Positions 32,901 through 41,830 are shown, counted from the stretch's first letter. The stretch: DNA of 64,000 nt from Terrimonas_B sp041743125 (GCA_041743125.1 JBGTNK010000293.1:1-64000), one strand, 5' to 3'. A program made the numbers and translations. Notes: generated by a model not told the origin, from the sequence alone.

Positions 32901-35483
32901 TTATTTTTCTGCAGTATCGTCTAAAGATGAATTTTCATCTGTATTCGTTGCGTCTGTATCGCCATGGTTATTGTTTCCGTTTAACTCATTCTCTTGCTGC
33001 ACCTGGTCATCTAATTGGGTAATGGCAGCAATTTCATCTCCATTATCGAGCCGGATCAATTTTACTCCCTGTGTTGCCCGTCCCTGTTCGCTGATATCCG
33101 CTACTTTCATCCGGATGGTAACACCACTTTTGCAGGTGATCATAAGATCTTCGGATTCGTTTACATCCAGCAAGCCTACAAGTTTGCCTGTTTTTTCTGT
33201 AACCTGAATCGTTTTAACCCCTTTACCTCCCCGGTTGGTATACCGGTATTCGTCCATTTTTGTCCGCTTCCCGTATCCCTTTTCACTTACCACCAAAACG
33301 GTTTTTGAAGCATCCGATTCAGGATTTACACAAATCATACCAACTACCTCATCGCTTTCGTCCTCTACTTCAATGCCTCCTACTCCTATCGCCCCGCGAC
33401 CCGTTGCTCTTACTTTTTCCTCAGAGAACCGGATTGCTCTTCCACTTTTCACGCCCATCATAATCTCACATTTGCCATCAGTCATTTTTGCTTCTAACAA
33501 TTGATCCCCTTCGGTAATGTTAATGGCATTTACACCAGTTAAACGGGGACGGCTGAAATCCTGCAGTGCCGTTTTTTTAATGATCCCTTTCCTTGTACAA
33601 AGCAGGATATTATGAGAATTTACAAACTCCTCATCTTTCAGGTCTTTCACATCGATAATAGCTCTTACTTTATCATCGGGTGGCAATTGTATCAGGTTTT
33701 GGATCGCTCTTCCTTTGCCGGATTTTTCTCCTTCCGGCACCTGGTATACATTGAGCCAGTAACATCTTCCCTTTTCGGTAAAAAATAATAAAGTATGATG
33801 TGATGATGCTACAAAAAGGTGTTCTATATAATCTTCTTCTCGTGTTTTACCGCCCATAACTCCACGGCCTCCTCTTTTCTGCGCCCGGAATTCCTCTGCC
33901 GGTGTACGCTTAATATAACCCAAATGCGAAATGGTGATCACCACATCCTCCTCCTTGATAAGATCTTTCAGGCTCATCTCATTATCCAGGTAAGTGATCT
34001 CAGAACGTCTTTCGTCGCCGAATTTGTCCTTTATTTCAACCAGTTCTTTTTTAATGATATCAAATCGCAATCCTTCGTTGGCCAAAATTTCCTTTAAATG
34101 GGTGATCAGTTTCATTAATTCATCATACTCCAGTTTGATTTTATCCCTTTCCATTCCTGTCAACCGCTGCAGACGAAGTTCCAGGATAGCTTTTGCCTGA
34201 ATTTCATCTAACCCCCACCCTGCGTTGATTAAATTTTCCTTTGCTACATCCGGTGTTGCAGATGCACGGATCAGGGCAATCACTTCGTCAAGATGATCCA
34301 ATGCTATCAGGTAGCCTTGTAAGATATGTGCTCTCTTTTCTGCTTCTCTTAATTCAAACTGTGTACGGCGAACAACTACTTCGTGACGAAACTCCACGAA
34401 CTCGGTGATCATGTCTTTGAGGTTCAGAGTACGGGGGCGTCCTTTAACTATAGCAACATTGTTGATGCCATAGGATGTTTGCAGGTCTGTATGCTTGTAC
34501 AGCAAGTTGATGATAAGGTTGGCTACCCCGTCTCTCTTCAAATCAATAACAACTCTTGTTCCTTCTTTATTATTTGATTCGTTGTTAACATGTGCCACTC
34601 CTTCAATTACTTTCTCATTGACCAATACACCGATACGATTGGTCAGTTCATCACGATTTACCTGGTAGGGTACCTGGGTGATGATGATTTGTTCACGTCC
34701 GCTGGGTTTGGCATCTACATGAAGTTTGCCACGCAATACCACCCGGCCACGGCCGGTATGCATAGCCGACTTTATGCCATCCATCCCATAGATGATTCCA
34801 CCTGTAGGAAAATCGGGAGCTTTTACATATTGCATCAACTCATCAATGGAGATTTCGCGGTTGTCAATAAAGGCAATGCATCCGTCAATGACCTCTGTTA
34901 GATTATGAGGCATTATGTTAGTGGCCATACCTACGGCTATACCGCTGGAACCATTTATAAGCAATAATGGAATTCTTGTCGGCAGGATCGTTGGTTCCTT
35001 TTCTGAATCGTCAAAGTTTAATTGAAAGTCGACCGTCTCTTTATCCAGGTCATCGAGCATGTATTCAGCCAGCTTCTCTAACCTCACCTCTGTATATCGC
35101 ATTGCTGCCGGTCCATCGCCATCTTCGTTACCAAAGTTTCCCTGACCATCTACCATGGTGTAGCGCATACTCCATTCCTGGGCCATCCGTGCCATTGCAT
35201 GATATACTGACATATCTCCGTGCGGATGATATTTTCCCAATACTTCTCCCACAAGACGAGCCGATTTCTTGTAAGGCCTGTTTGACCGCAAACCCAATTC
35301 GTTCATGGCATACAAGATCCTGCGGTGAACGGGTTTCAATCCATCTCTGATATCGGGCAATGCACGACCGACTATTACGGACATTGAATAATCAATGTAG
35401 GCCGTTTTCATCTGTTCTTCTATGTTAACCGGAATGATCCTGTTAATATCACTTGTTTCCTGAGGTTCAAAATTATCTTCCAT
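32901..35483 (-). CDS. gyrA: DNA gyrase subunit A
   Basis: The 860-residue cleavage-religation subunit of gyrase, which with GyrB introduces negative supercoils. The catalytic Tyr130 lies in MRYTEVRL. The N-terminal winged-helix and tower domains and the C-terminal beta-pinwheel (motifs such as KRGGRGVMGGKTREED) are complete. The quinolone-contact loop reads HPHGD-MSVYH-AMARM: Met91 and His95 stand where Escherichia coli has Ser83 and Asp87. The C-terminus is acidic. An exact -7 element lies about 147 bases upstream, giving a long leader. Unlinked to gyrB here. Confidence 0.97.
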   Translation of the reverse strand: MEDNFEPQETSDINRIIPVNIEEQMKTAYIDYSMSVIVGRALPDIRDGLKPVHRRILYAMNELGLRSNRPYKKSARLVGEVLGKYHPHGDMSVYHAMARMAQEWSMRYTMVDGQGNFGNEDGDGPAAMRYTEVRLEKLAEYMLDDLDKETVDFQLNFDDSEKEPTILPTRIPLLLINGSSGIAVGMATNIMPHNLTEVIDGCIAFIDNREISIDELMQYVKAPDFPTGGIIYGMDGIKSAMHTGRGRVVLRGKLHVDAKPSGREQIIITQVPYQVNRDELTNRIGVLVNEKVIEGVAHVNNESNNKEGTRVVIDLKRDGVANLIINLLYKHTDLQTSYGINNVAIVKGRPRTLNLKDMITEFVEFRHEVVVRRTQFELREAEKRAHILQGYLIALDHLDEVIALIRASATPDVAKENLINAGWGLDEIQAKAILELRLQRLTGMERDKIKLEYDELMKLITHLKEILANEGLRFDIIKKELVEIKDKFGDERRSEITYLDNEMSLKDLIKEEDVVITISHLGYIKRTPAEEFRAQKRGGRGVMGGKTREEDYIEHLFVASSHHTLLFFTEKGRCYWLNVYQVPEGEKSGKGRAIQNLIQLPPDDKVRAIIDVKDLKDEEFVNSHNILLCTRKGIIKKTALQDFSRPRLTGVNAINITEGDQLLEAKMTDGKCEIMMGVKSGRAIRFSEEKVRATGRGAIGVGGIEVEDESDEVVGMICVNPESDASKTVLVVSEKGYGKRTKMDEYRYTNRGGKGVKTIQVTEKTGKLVGLLDVNESEDLMITCKSGVTIRMKVADISEQGRATQGVKLIRLDNGDEIAAITQLDDQVQQENELNGNNNHGDTDATNTDENSSLDDTAEK

Positions 35484-35803
35484 GCTGTGCTCTGATTATT
35501 CGGAATTTTGATTCGTTTTGTTGATTAAATTATTACATACCCGGAGATACAAGCCTGATTTGAAAGCTACCTTTTGTGGATGTTTCCCGGGTTCTGAAGG
35601 CCAAATTCCGGGCTTTTCTAAAAGGCTCGCAAATCTACCTTTTTTGAAGTTTAAAACCTGATAAAGCTGCTTGTTTTTTACCCTATTTTTCCACCTTATT
35701 TAATCAATTTCGAAAATGTTAGAAAAGGTTTTTTATAACAAGCCTTTGGCACTTGACGGCATAAATTTTCGTTTACTTAGTGGTCTCAAAGCACTCCCAT
35801 CAA
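35484..35803. other. Intergenic region between divergent gyrA and the GYF_2 gene
   Basis: About 320 bases. It holds the gyrA promoter and a gyrA leader of roughly 140 bases. No reading frame, terminator or RNA motif is recognised in the rest. Confidence 0.55.
35630..35637 (-). promoter_or_regulatory. -7 promoter element of gyrA
   Basis: Minus strand TAGATTTG, exact TAnnTTTG match, 146 bases before the gyrA ATG. Confidence 0.5.
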
Positions 35804-37096
35804 ATGGCAAGTTATTTATTACTCCGAAACAATAAAGAAAGCGGTCCGTTTACAATGGATGAGTTGCTTAGTTCCGGATTAAAACCTTACGATCTTGTTT
35901 GGGTACAAGGTAAGAGTGCGGCCTGGCGCTATCCCAGCGAAATACAAGAATTGAAGCCATTCGCACCGGTTATTGAAGAGCAGCCCTACGATCGTTTTTA
36001 CAAGAAAAGCAAAGAAGAACAATTGCCGGAATCGCCGGACTCTAGTGAACCCCAATCTCCTGCTCCCATTTGTAATAAGAATAAAGCAGCCTATACACAC
36101 AAAAAATCCGTATTTGTTACTTTACCGGATCGAAAGAAGGAAGTAATAACGATGAAACCGGAACCTGTTGTGCAGTCATCTGCATCTGCAACTGCAACTG
36201 TTTTGGCTGCTGCTGAAATACATGCTGAACCGGAAATAAAGTATTCCAAGCCGCTTGATGAGATCAAGGAAATGTATGTGAAAACTCTTCAAACCAGGAA
36301 AGATAAAAATGCAAAGCAAGAAATAGCAAGAACTATTTTAAAAAAAGCAGCCATTTTCGCCGGCATTTTGGCCCTTGGAGTACTAGCTGGATTTATTATT
36401 AAATCAAAACCAGCAAAGGATATAACAACCTCCGTTGATAAAACTATTCCATCTCTACCTGTGGTTAAAAGCAATGGGCAAGAGGAAATACCAGAATCGC
36501 TACTAGTAATCGAAGAAATGTCGCCATCAACTGGAATCCCATCTTCAGAAAATCTGCATAATCAGGCAGGTAACGCAGAGAAAATTGAGAAAGGTCAGTC
36601 TTTGGACGGTGAACAAACCAATTTAAGAATCCGAAAAGAAACTATGCTGATAGTACCTAAGCGTAGTGATGAGTTTGAGAACAGGCAATTTAAGAGGGAT
36701 GAGGAATTCAATTCTTCAGGTGCAGAAAGAGAAAAGAAAATAAGAACCTCAGAAAATAGTAGTACAGTAAATGTAAAAACTGAGAAAAATTCTTTGAGTG
36801 ATTTGGTGTCTGTAGCAAGTAATGATTATAAGCGAGTAGCTTTTGGAGGCATACGTAATTTGTTTATTACGGTCACCAATAATTCGAAATTTGAAATTGA
36901 AAATGTGATCGTGCAATTGCTTTACCTGAAACCAAGCGAAGAAACTTTAAGAACCGAAAATATAAAATTTAAATCCATAGCTCCCAACGGCTCATCTACA
37001 ATAAAGGTTCCTGATACAAACAGGGGAATAAAAGTTGAATATAAAATTATTGATTTCGAAAGCAAACAAAATACTGACGTGGTAGCGGGCATGTGA
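35804..37096 (+). CDS. GYF_2 (DUF4339) domain membrane protein
   Basis: A 430-residue protein with an N-terminal GYF_2 domain (residues about 2-52: YLLLRNNKESGPFTMDELLSSGLKPYDLVW and the W-x-P tail), which in other proteins binds proline-rich peptides. A long low-complexity, charged linker follows, then one hydrophobic helix (AAIFAGILALGVLAGFII, around 185-203), a second polar linker and a C-terminal beta-rich domain of about 100 residues (NLFITVTNNSKFEIENVIVQLLYL ... IKVEYKII). The likely topology is GYF inside and beta domain in the periplasm. ATG 35804 was chosen over 35780 because it starts the GYF domain. Function unknown. Confidence 0.72.
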   Translation: MASYLLLRNNKESGPFTMDELLSSGLKPYDLVWVQGKSAAWRYPSEIQELKPFAPVIEEQPYDRFYKKSKEEQLPESPDSSEPQSPAPICNKNKAAYTHKKSVFVTLPDRKKEVITMKPEPVVQSSASATATVLAAAEIHAEPEIKYSKPLDEIKEMYVKTLQTRKDKNAKQEIARTILKKAAIFAGILALGVLAGFIIKSKPAKDITTSVDKTIPSLPVVKSNGQEEIPESLLVIEEMSPSTGIPSSENLHNQAGNAEKIEKGQSLDGEQTNLRIRKETMLIVPKRSDEFENRQFKRDEEFNSSGAEREKKIRTSENSSTVNVKTEKNSLSDLVSVASNDYKRVAFGGIRNLFITVTNNSKFEIENVIVQLLYLKPSEETLRTENIKFKSIAPNGSSTIKVPDTNRGIKVEYKIIDFESKQNTDVVAGM

Positions 37097-37241
37097 CCAG
37101 ACTTACTCTATCATTTAAAGTGTACAGCTATCCTCTTTAAGGCAGGCAGAGTTCCCGCTAAAAATCAACAAGCCTTCTTCCGCATAAATTTCACCCTTCA
37201 GTTAGTTTAATATTCTACTTCCGGTATTAAGAATACGCCTA

Positions 37242-37817
37242 TTATTTTCCCAGTGTTATAAAAACGCCGACTTGTAATACACTGTTTTTAAAATCAGGAT
37301 CGATGTTTTTTGCGGGACTAAAGTCTCCTACCTTAGTCAAGCCAACCAGGTACCGGGCACCAATTCCTAAACCTCCTTTTGTCTGTAATCCTAATCCTGC
37401 TGCTGCGGAAAGATCCAGATCCTTTGCAAAGTCTTCAATCGTTTCATCCGAAATATTTTCACCTATCTTAAAACCTACTTGTGGTCCCGCTTCAAGGTAG
37501 AATCCGCCTGCGGATCTATATTTTAAAAGAACAGGCAAAGTAGCATATGTAACCTTCCAATCATAGCTTCTGCTTACACTGTCTATACGGGCTCCCTGGG
37601 TAGATATTAAAACCTCAGGTTGTAGAGATAATGCCCCAAAGGAAAAATTAAGAAAAACACCACCATGGAAACCTGCAATTGCTTTTTTCTTTACTGCATC
37701 AAAATCCCCACCGGTGAAATTGGAAAAGTTAGCTCCTGCCTTTATTCCACCTGAAAAATTTTGAGCAAATGTTGTGGTAGCAACAATAAGACCTACAAAA
37801 AGAAAAGTTTTTTTCAT
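37242..37817 (-). CDS. Porin-family outer-membrane beta-barrel protein
   Basis: A 191-residue exported protein. Signal peptide MKKTFLFVGLIVATTTFAQ, then the OMP_b-brl signature GGIKAGANFSNFTGGD, LSLQPEVLISTQGAR, GGFYLEAGPQVGFKIG, and a final strand ending VGVFITLGK. It matches the small PorT/OmpX-like barrels abundant in Bacteroidota, usually of unknown function. Single gene; its start is divergent from the saccharopine dehydrogenase gene with 92 bases between. Confidence 0.83.
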   Translation of the reverse strand: MKKTFLFVGLIVATTTFAQNFSGGIKAGANFSNFTGGDFDAVKKKAIAGFHGGVFLNFSFGALSLQPEVLISTQGARIDSVSRSYDWKVTYATLPVLLKYRSAGGFYLEAGPQVGFKIGENISDETIEDFAKDLDLSAAAGLGLQTKGGLGIGARYLVGLTKVGDFSPAKNIDPDFKNSVLQVGVFITLGK

Positions 37818-37897
37818 AACATAAAAATTTAAACTGAAAATAGTTTTTATTCTACTTTAAATTCCAAATAAAGTGCCAATGGTTTTCTCTGATTTAA

Positions 37898-37905
37898 GAT
37901 ATTTG
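37898..37905 (+). promoter_or_regulatory. -7-like element of the saccharopine dehydrogenase gene
   Basis: GATATTTG, one base off TAnnTTTG, ending four bases before the ATG at 37910. Confidence 0.4.
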
Positions 37906-37909
37906 CCTG

Positions 37910-39247
37910 ATGAAGCAAATACTCTTATTTGGTGCAGGAAAATCCGCAACTGTTTTAATTGATTACCTGACAGAGAATGCCCAAGAAGAAGATTGGAAAC
38001 TTATTGTCGTTGATACTAATCTTCAACTTGCACTGAATAAAATTAAAGGATCGCCTGTTGCGTCCGCCATTTCCTTTGATATTATGAATGTTGAAAAAAG
38101 AAGAGAATATATCATTCAATCAGACATTGTAATTTCCATGCTGCCGCCTGTTCTTCATAGCGAAGTAGCAAAAGATTGTTTACAATTTTCGAAACACCTG
38201 CTAACCGCTTCTTATGTGGATGATGAAATGAAAAGAATGCAGCCTGTCCTAAAAGATAAAGATGTTCTTTTTCTGTTTGAAATGGGTCTTGATCCTGGCA
38301 TTGATCACATGAGCGCCATGAAATTGATAGATGAAATACATAGTACAGGAGGAGGCATAAGTTCGTTCAGATCACATGGTGGTGGACTGGTAGCACCGGA
38401 AAGTGATAATAATCCATGGCATTATAAGATTAGCTGGAACCCAAGGAACATAGTACAGGCCGGTAAAGCGGGGGCGGTTTTTAAAAAAAATGATGAAATC
38501 TTCAATGTTCCTTACCATTCTGTGTTTGATAACAATGAAACGGTAAATATTCCGGGCGTTGGAAACCTGGCCTTTTATCCTAACCGTGATTCTTTATCTT
38601 ATATTCCCTTATACCGTTTGGAGGAGGCGTCTACTTTTATAAGAACAACATTAAGACACCCATTATTTTGCAAAGCTTGGAACCTGATCGTGAAGGCATC
38701 ACTTACGGAAGAAGGTAAATCTGCAGCGGCTGCAGCAGTAAAAGGGATCAGTTACCAGGCATGGTTAAACAAGAGCATCCATTCACACACCTCCTTAATA
38801 AATTTTCAGGAATTATTGGATGCTTTTTCAAAAAATGATGACAAGGAAATAATCAAAGGAATGTTTGACTATCTGGGGCTTTTAAGTAATGAAGAAATCC
38901 CTTCAACAGCTACCAGTTCTGCCGATGTATTGCAACATATTCTTGAAAAAAAGCTGGCCCTGATGGCAGAGGATAAAGATATGATCGTAATGCTTCACGA
39001 GTTTGAATTTATAACCCAGGGAAAAAAATCTTCACTTAAAAGCTCATTGATAGTAAAAGGAGAAAACAATTTGCGAACAGCCATGGCGCAAACAGTGGGA
39101 TTGCCGTTAGGAATTGCAGCCAAACTTATCCTGAATGATACAATCAAACTCCGGGGCTTACACATCCCTACTGTAAAAGATGTTTACGAACCAGTATTGA
39201 AAGAACTGGAACTACATGGAATAAAATTTATTGAGGAGGTATTATGA
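37910..39247 (+). CDS. Saccharopine dehydrogenase family protein
   Basis: A 445-residue NAD(P)-dependent enzyme of the saccharopine dehydrogenase (LYS9-like) family, which links lysine, 2-oxoglutarate and glutamate metabolism. The N-terminal Rossmann motif is LLFGAGKSATVLIDYL; DIVISMLPP and FEMGLDPGIDHMSAMKLID are conserved in the family, and SFRSHGGGLVAPE is part of the substrate region. Size and domain order are normal. No partner lysine-ketoglutarate reductase is nearby. Its TGA overlaps the ATG of the downstream cupin pseudogene (ATGA), so the two once formed an operon with translational coupling. Confidence 0.88.
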   Translation: MKQILLFGAGKSATVLIDYLTENAQEEDWKLIVVDTNLQLALNKIKGSPVASAISFDIMNVEKRREYIIQSDIVISMLPPVLHSEVAKDCLQFSKHLLTASYVDDEMKRMQPVLKDKDVLFLFEMGLDPGIDHMSAMKLIDEIHSTGGGISSFRSHGGGLVAPESDNNPWHYKISWNPRNIVQAGKAGAVFKKNDEIFNVPYHSVFDNNETVNIPGVGNLAFYPNRDSLSYIPLYRLEEASTFIRTTLRHPLFCKAWNLIVKASLTEEGKSAAAAAVKGISYQAWLNKSIHSHTSLINFQELLDAFSKNDDKEIIKGMFDYLGLLSNEEIPSTATSSADVLQHILEKKLALMAEDKDMIVMLHEFEFITQGKKSSLKSSLIVKGENNLRTAMAQTVGLPLGIAAKLILNDTIKLRGLHIPTVKDVYEPVLKELELHGIKFIEEVL

Positions 39248-39573
39248 AATACGAATTTTCTCCGGTAGAGGGCAAAGCGTTACTGAAAGAGGAAGATGAG
39301 TTTCCTTTTATTGCCGTCATGCATCACGGAAGCAGGGTGATAGAATTTTTTACACCAATAAAAACGGATAAATAGTCCGCATATAAACAGGATGAAATTT
39401 ATGTAATAATAAAAGGGGATGGAATTTTTTATAGGGCTGGTGAAAGACTAACATGTAAAAAAGGAGATAATTTATTTGTACCCGCAGGCATGGATCACCG
39501 CTTTGAAAACATTAGTGCCGATTTTTCCACATGAGTGATTTTTTATGGCCAGGATAGCGGTGAAAATTCCTGA
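39244..39573 (+). pseudogene. Cupin-domain gene broken by two in-frame stop codons
   Basis: Read through in one frame, this gives a 109-residue cupin: EDEFPFIAVMHHGSRVIEFF, a TAG at codon 44, then the DEIYVIIKGDGIFY strand, KKGDNLFVPAGMDHRFENISADFST, a TGA at codon 97, and VIFYGQDSGENS. No frameshift is needed. By family comparison the TAG replaces a likely CAG and the TGA a likely Trp TGG (FATW-VIFYG in relatives). The motif-1 histidine before KQDEIY also appears as Tyr. It overlaps the saccharopine dehydrogenase stop and ends one base from the sirtuin gene. Cupins of this type bind a metal through His residues; this copy should be non-functional. Confidence 0.8.
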
Positions 39574-39574
39574 T

Positions 39575-40264
39575 TCAAATTTTAAGTAGCCTGGTAAGCT
39601 CCTTTACACCTTCTGTTGCCGGTTTTTCGATAGCGATGAGGTGGCGAAAGTTAGAAGTAAAAGGAACCTGTTTGTCTATTATATATTTCGGCGTTGCCGA
39701 TGGTACATAATTTACTAATCCGGCTGCCGGATAAACAACTAATGAAGTGCCTACCACAACAAAAATATCCGCCTGGTGAATAAAAGGTATCACTTCTTCA
39801 ATCATATACACAGGTTCTTCGAACCAAACAATATTGGGCCGGAGTTGAGCGCCATCTGCAGCCAGGTCCCCCAGTTTAATGTCTTCCCGGATATCATAAA
39901 TAAGGTGCTCATCCCTTTCACTGCGCATTTTAAATATTTCACCATGCAGGTGTAAAACTTTTGTTGATCCCGCTCTTTCATGAAGATCGTCTATATTTTG
40001 AGTTATAATGGTAACATCATAATCATTTTCCAACGCGGCGAGCCCGGTATGTGCATCATTTGGCATAGCCTTTATAACGTCCCGGCGCCGCATATTGTAA
40101 AAATCCAACACCAATTGCGTATTTCTTTTCCATCCACCTGGTGTAGCTACTTCCATTACATCATATCCCTCCCATAAGCCATCACTGTCGCGAAATGTTT
40201 TCAATCCGCTTTCGGCACTGACACCAGCGCCAGATAGTACAACTAATTTTTTCTTTCCTGACAC
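39575..40264 (-). CDS. Sir2-family NAD-dependent protein deacylase
   Basis: A 229-residue sirtuin that removes acyl groups from lysines using NAD. The NAD motifs GAGVSAESGLKTFRD and TQNIDDLHERAG and the catalytic His107 (HLHGE) are present. Tyr56 and Arg59 (YNMRR) match the Y-x-x-R pair of desuccinylase/demalonylase sirtuins (SIRT5, CobB). The region after HLHGE (KMRSERDEHLIYDIRED) has none of the four zinc-binding cysteines of canonical sirtuins; zinc-less forms are, as far as I know, usual in this phylum. Start at 40264 (MSGKKKLVVLSGAG). Cytoplasmic. Confidence 0.92.
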   Translation of the reverse strand: MSGKKKLVVLSGAGVSAESGLKTFRDSDGLWEGYDVMEVATPGGWKRNTQLVLDFYNMRRRDVIKAMPNDAHTGLAALENDYDVTIITQNIDDLHERAGSTKVLHLHGEIFKMRSERDEHLIYDIREDIKLGDLAADGAQLRPNIVWFEEPVYMIEEVIPFIHQADIFVVVGTSLVVYPAAGLVNYVPSATPKYIIDKQVPFTSNFRHLIAIEKPATEGVKELTRLLKI

Positions 40265-40464
40265 TTGACTTTATTTAAAATAAATTTCTGCATGAAAATT
40301 AAATCAAATTATCCTTAAATAAATAATGCCAACTACACTCATAATAACAATTTCATAGTAGGCGAAGATGAAAACAACTTTCTTTCCTGTCGCAACATAT
40401 ACTGGTTGAAAAACACAGGTCAAATTGAACCGGTCATTCAGAAATAATAATGAAATGATAATTG

Positions 40465-40878
40465 CTACTTCTTCTCTCCCGCCATTTCCATAACGATATC
40501 CCATTCCTTTTCCGTAACCGGCTGCAATGATAACCTCCCTATTCGTACCAGGGCCATATTTGCTAATCGTTTATCTTCTTTTATCTGGCCAAGTGCAACG
40601 GAGCTTTTCAGCTTTCTGACAGGCTTCAGGTCAACTGCCTCCCACCGTTCATCATCAGTTGTGGGGTCCTGGTATGCTTCTTTTATAACTTTAGCAATGC
40701 CAACAATATTGGTTCCTTCATTACTATGGTAAAAAAAAACTTCGTCTCCCTTCTTCATATTACGCATATGCAGCCTGGCTGCATAATTTCTGATTCCGCT
40801 CCAAACGGTTTGTTTTTCTTTAACAAATTGCTCCCAACTATAAACGGAGGGTTCTGATTTAACCAACCAGTATGCCAT
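40465..40878 (-). CDS. EVE domain protein
   Basis: A 137-residue single-domain EVE protein, related to thymocyte nuclear protein 1 and to the YTH/PUA fold. MAYWLVKSEPSVYSWEQF, GIRNYAARLHMRNMKKGDEVFFYHSN and the C-terminal LVRIGRLSLQPV are characteristic. EVE domains are thought to bind modified bases in DNA or RNA. An exact -7 element lies 26 bases upstream of the start. It is a stand-alone gene here, with no restriction or modification partner. Confidence 0.9.
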   Translation of the reverse strand: MAYWLVKSEPSVYSWEQFVKEKQTVWSGIRNYAARLHMRNMKKGDEVFFYHSNEGTNIVGIAKVIKEAYQDPTTDDERWEAVDLKPVRKLKSSVALGQIKEDKRLANMALVRIGRLSLQPVTEKEWDIVMEMAGEKK

Positions 40879-40903
40879 ACGAGTTATTGTTTTTTATGGA
40901 TTT

Positions 40904-40911
40904 CAAAAGTA
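40904..40911 (-). promoter_or_regulatory. -7 promoter element of the EVE gene
   Basis: Minus strand TACTTTTG, exact TAnnTTTG match, 25 bases before the ATG at 40878. Confidence 0.5.
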
Positions 40912-41027
40912 AAGGGAAGTGAATAAATAAAACAGATAATTTTTAAAACCAAATCAAACCATCTTCTCGTATTTGTTTGCATCGGCTATTTAACTAGCCA
41001 TTAAATTTTAAACAAACGCTATAATTT

Positions 41028-41582
41028 ATGAAATCAATTAAATCAATCGGATTAATGCTGGCAGCAGCATTGTTAATGAATGTATCTTTTGCACAGAAGG
41101 AAAAAACCGTAGAAGTTGGCGGAGCTGCCATGTATCCTTCAAAAAATATTGTGGAAAATGCTGTTAATTCCAAAGACCACACTACCCTGGTTGCCGCTGT
41201 TAAAGCTGCCGGCCTGGTTGAAACACTTCAGGGTGCTGGTCCTTTCACAGTATTTGCTCCCACCAACGCTGCTTTTGACATGTTACCAAAAGGAACAGTG
41301 GAAACTTTAGTAAAGCCTGAGAATAAAGAAATGTTAACCGGTATACTTACCTACCACGTAGTTGCGGGCAGACTGGATTCAAAAGAATTGGAAAGCTGGG
41401 CGAAGAAAGGAAACGGAACGGCAGAATTAACTACCGTTGCAGGTGGAAAATTATGGATCATGAAGAAAGGCGGAAAGTGGATGGTAAAAGATGAAAAAGG
41501 TGGAATGGCTGCCATTACTATTCCCAATGTGTACCAGAGCAATGGAGTTATCCATGTAATTGATCACGTACTGATGCCATAA
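41028..41582 (+). CDS. Fasciclin (FAS1) domain protein, secreted
   Basis: A 184-residue secreted protein: signal peptide MKSIKSIGLMLAAALLMNVSFAQ, then one FAS1 domain with the family landmarks TVFAPTNAAFDMLP, LTGILTYHVVAGRL and NGVIHVIDHVLMP. FAS1 proteins act in adhesion or matrix contact; the bacterial role is unclear. Single gene, followed at 19 bases by a strong terminator. Confidence 0.93.
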   Translation: MKSIKSIGLMLAAALLMNVSFAQKEKTVEVGGAAMYPSKNIVENAVNSKDHTTLVAAVKAAGLVETLQGAGPFTVFAPTNAAFDMLPKGTVETLVKPENKEMLTGILTYHVVAGRLDSKELESWAKKGNGTAELTTVAGGKLWIMKKGGKWMVKDEKGGMAAITIPNVYQSNGVIHVIDHVLMP

Positions 41583-41600
41583 GCATCGTGTGGAAATTTT

Positions 41601-41636
41601 AAAATCCTGTTTACCATAACGGGATTTTTTTATTTT
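41601..41636 (+). terminator. Terminator of the fasciclin gene
   Basis: AAAATCCTGTT pairs with AACGGGATTTT (one G-U), with a 6-base loop, followed by a long T-rich run. Confidence 0.85.
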
Positions 41637-41796
41637 TTAAATCCGGGCTTTCGCGTTTTTCGTACATTATTTTAACTGTATCCTTCTATTATAAATCAGT
41701 GTCCCTTTTTCATGCGACCATTTAGCCTTAAAGACCAAATAATAAGCACAGTATTTAATTCTTGAATCTGACGGTTTATTAAAAGAACAGAAGACG
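41637..41796 (+). other. ORF-less interval ending in its own terminator
   Basis: About 160 bases after the fasciclin terminator. No credible frame is seen on either strand, but a second plus-strand terminator follows at once. It could encode a small RNA. No exact -7 element was found. Confidence 0.22.
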
Positions 41797-41830
41797 GTGC
41801 CGGTATTTTTTATAATGCCGGCATTTTTTT
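41797..41830 (+). terminator. Second plus-strand terminator, before convergent lutA-like gene
   Basis: GTGCCGGTAT pairs with ATGCCGGCAT (two G-U) around an 8-base loop, followed by seven Ts. Confidence 0.7.

Noticed and set aside
40465..40878. EVE protein as part of a modification-dependent restriction system
   Set aside because: No nuclease, helicase or methyltransferase is adjacent; neighbours are a sirtuin and a fasciclin protein.
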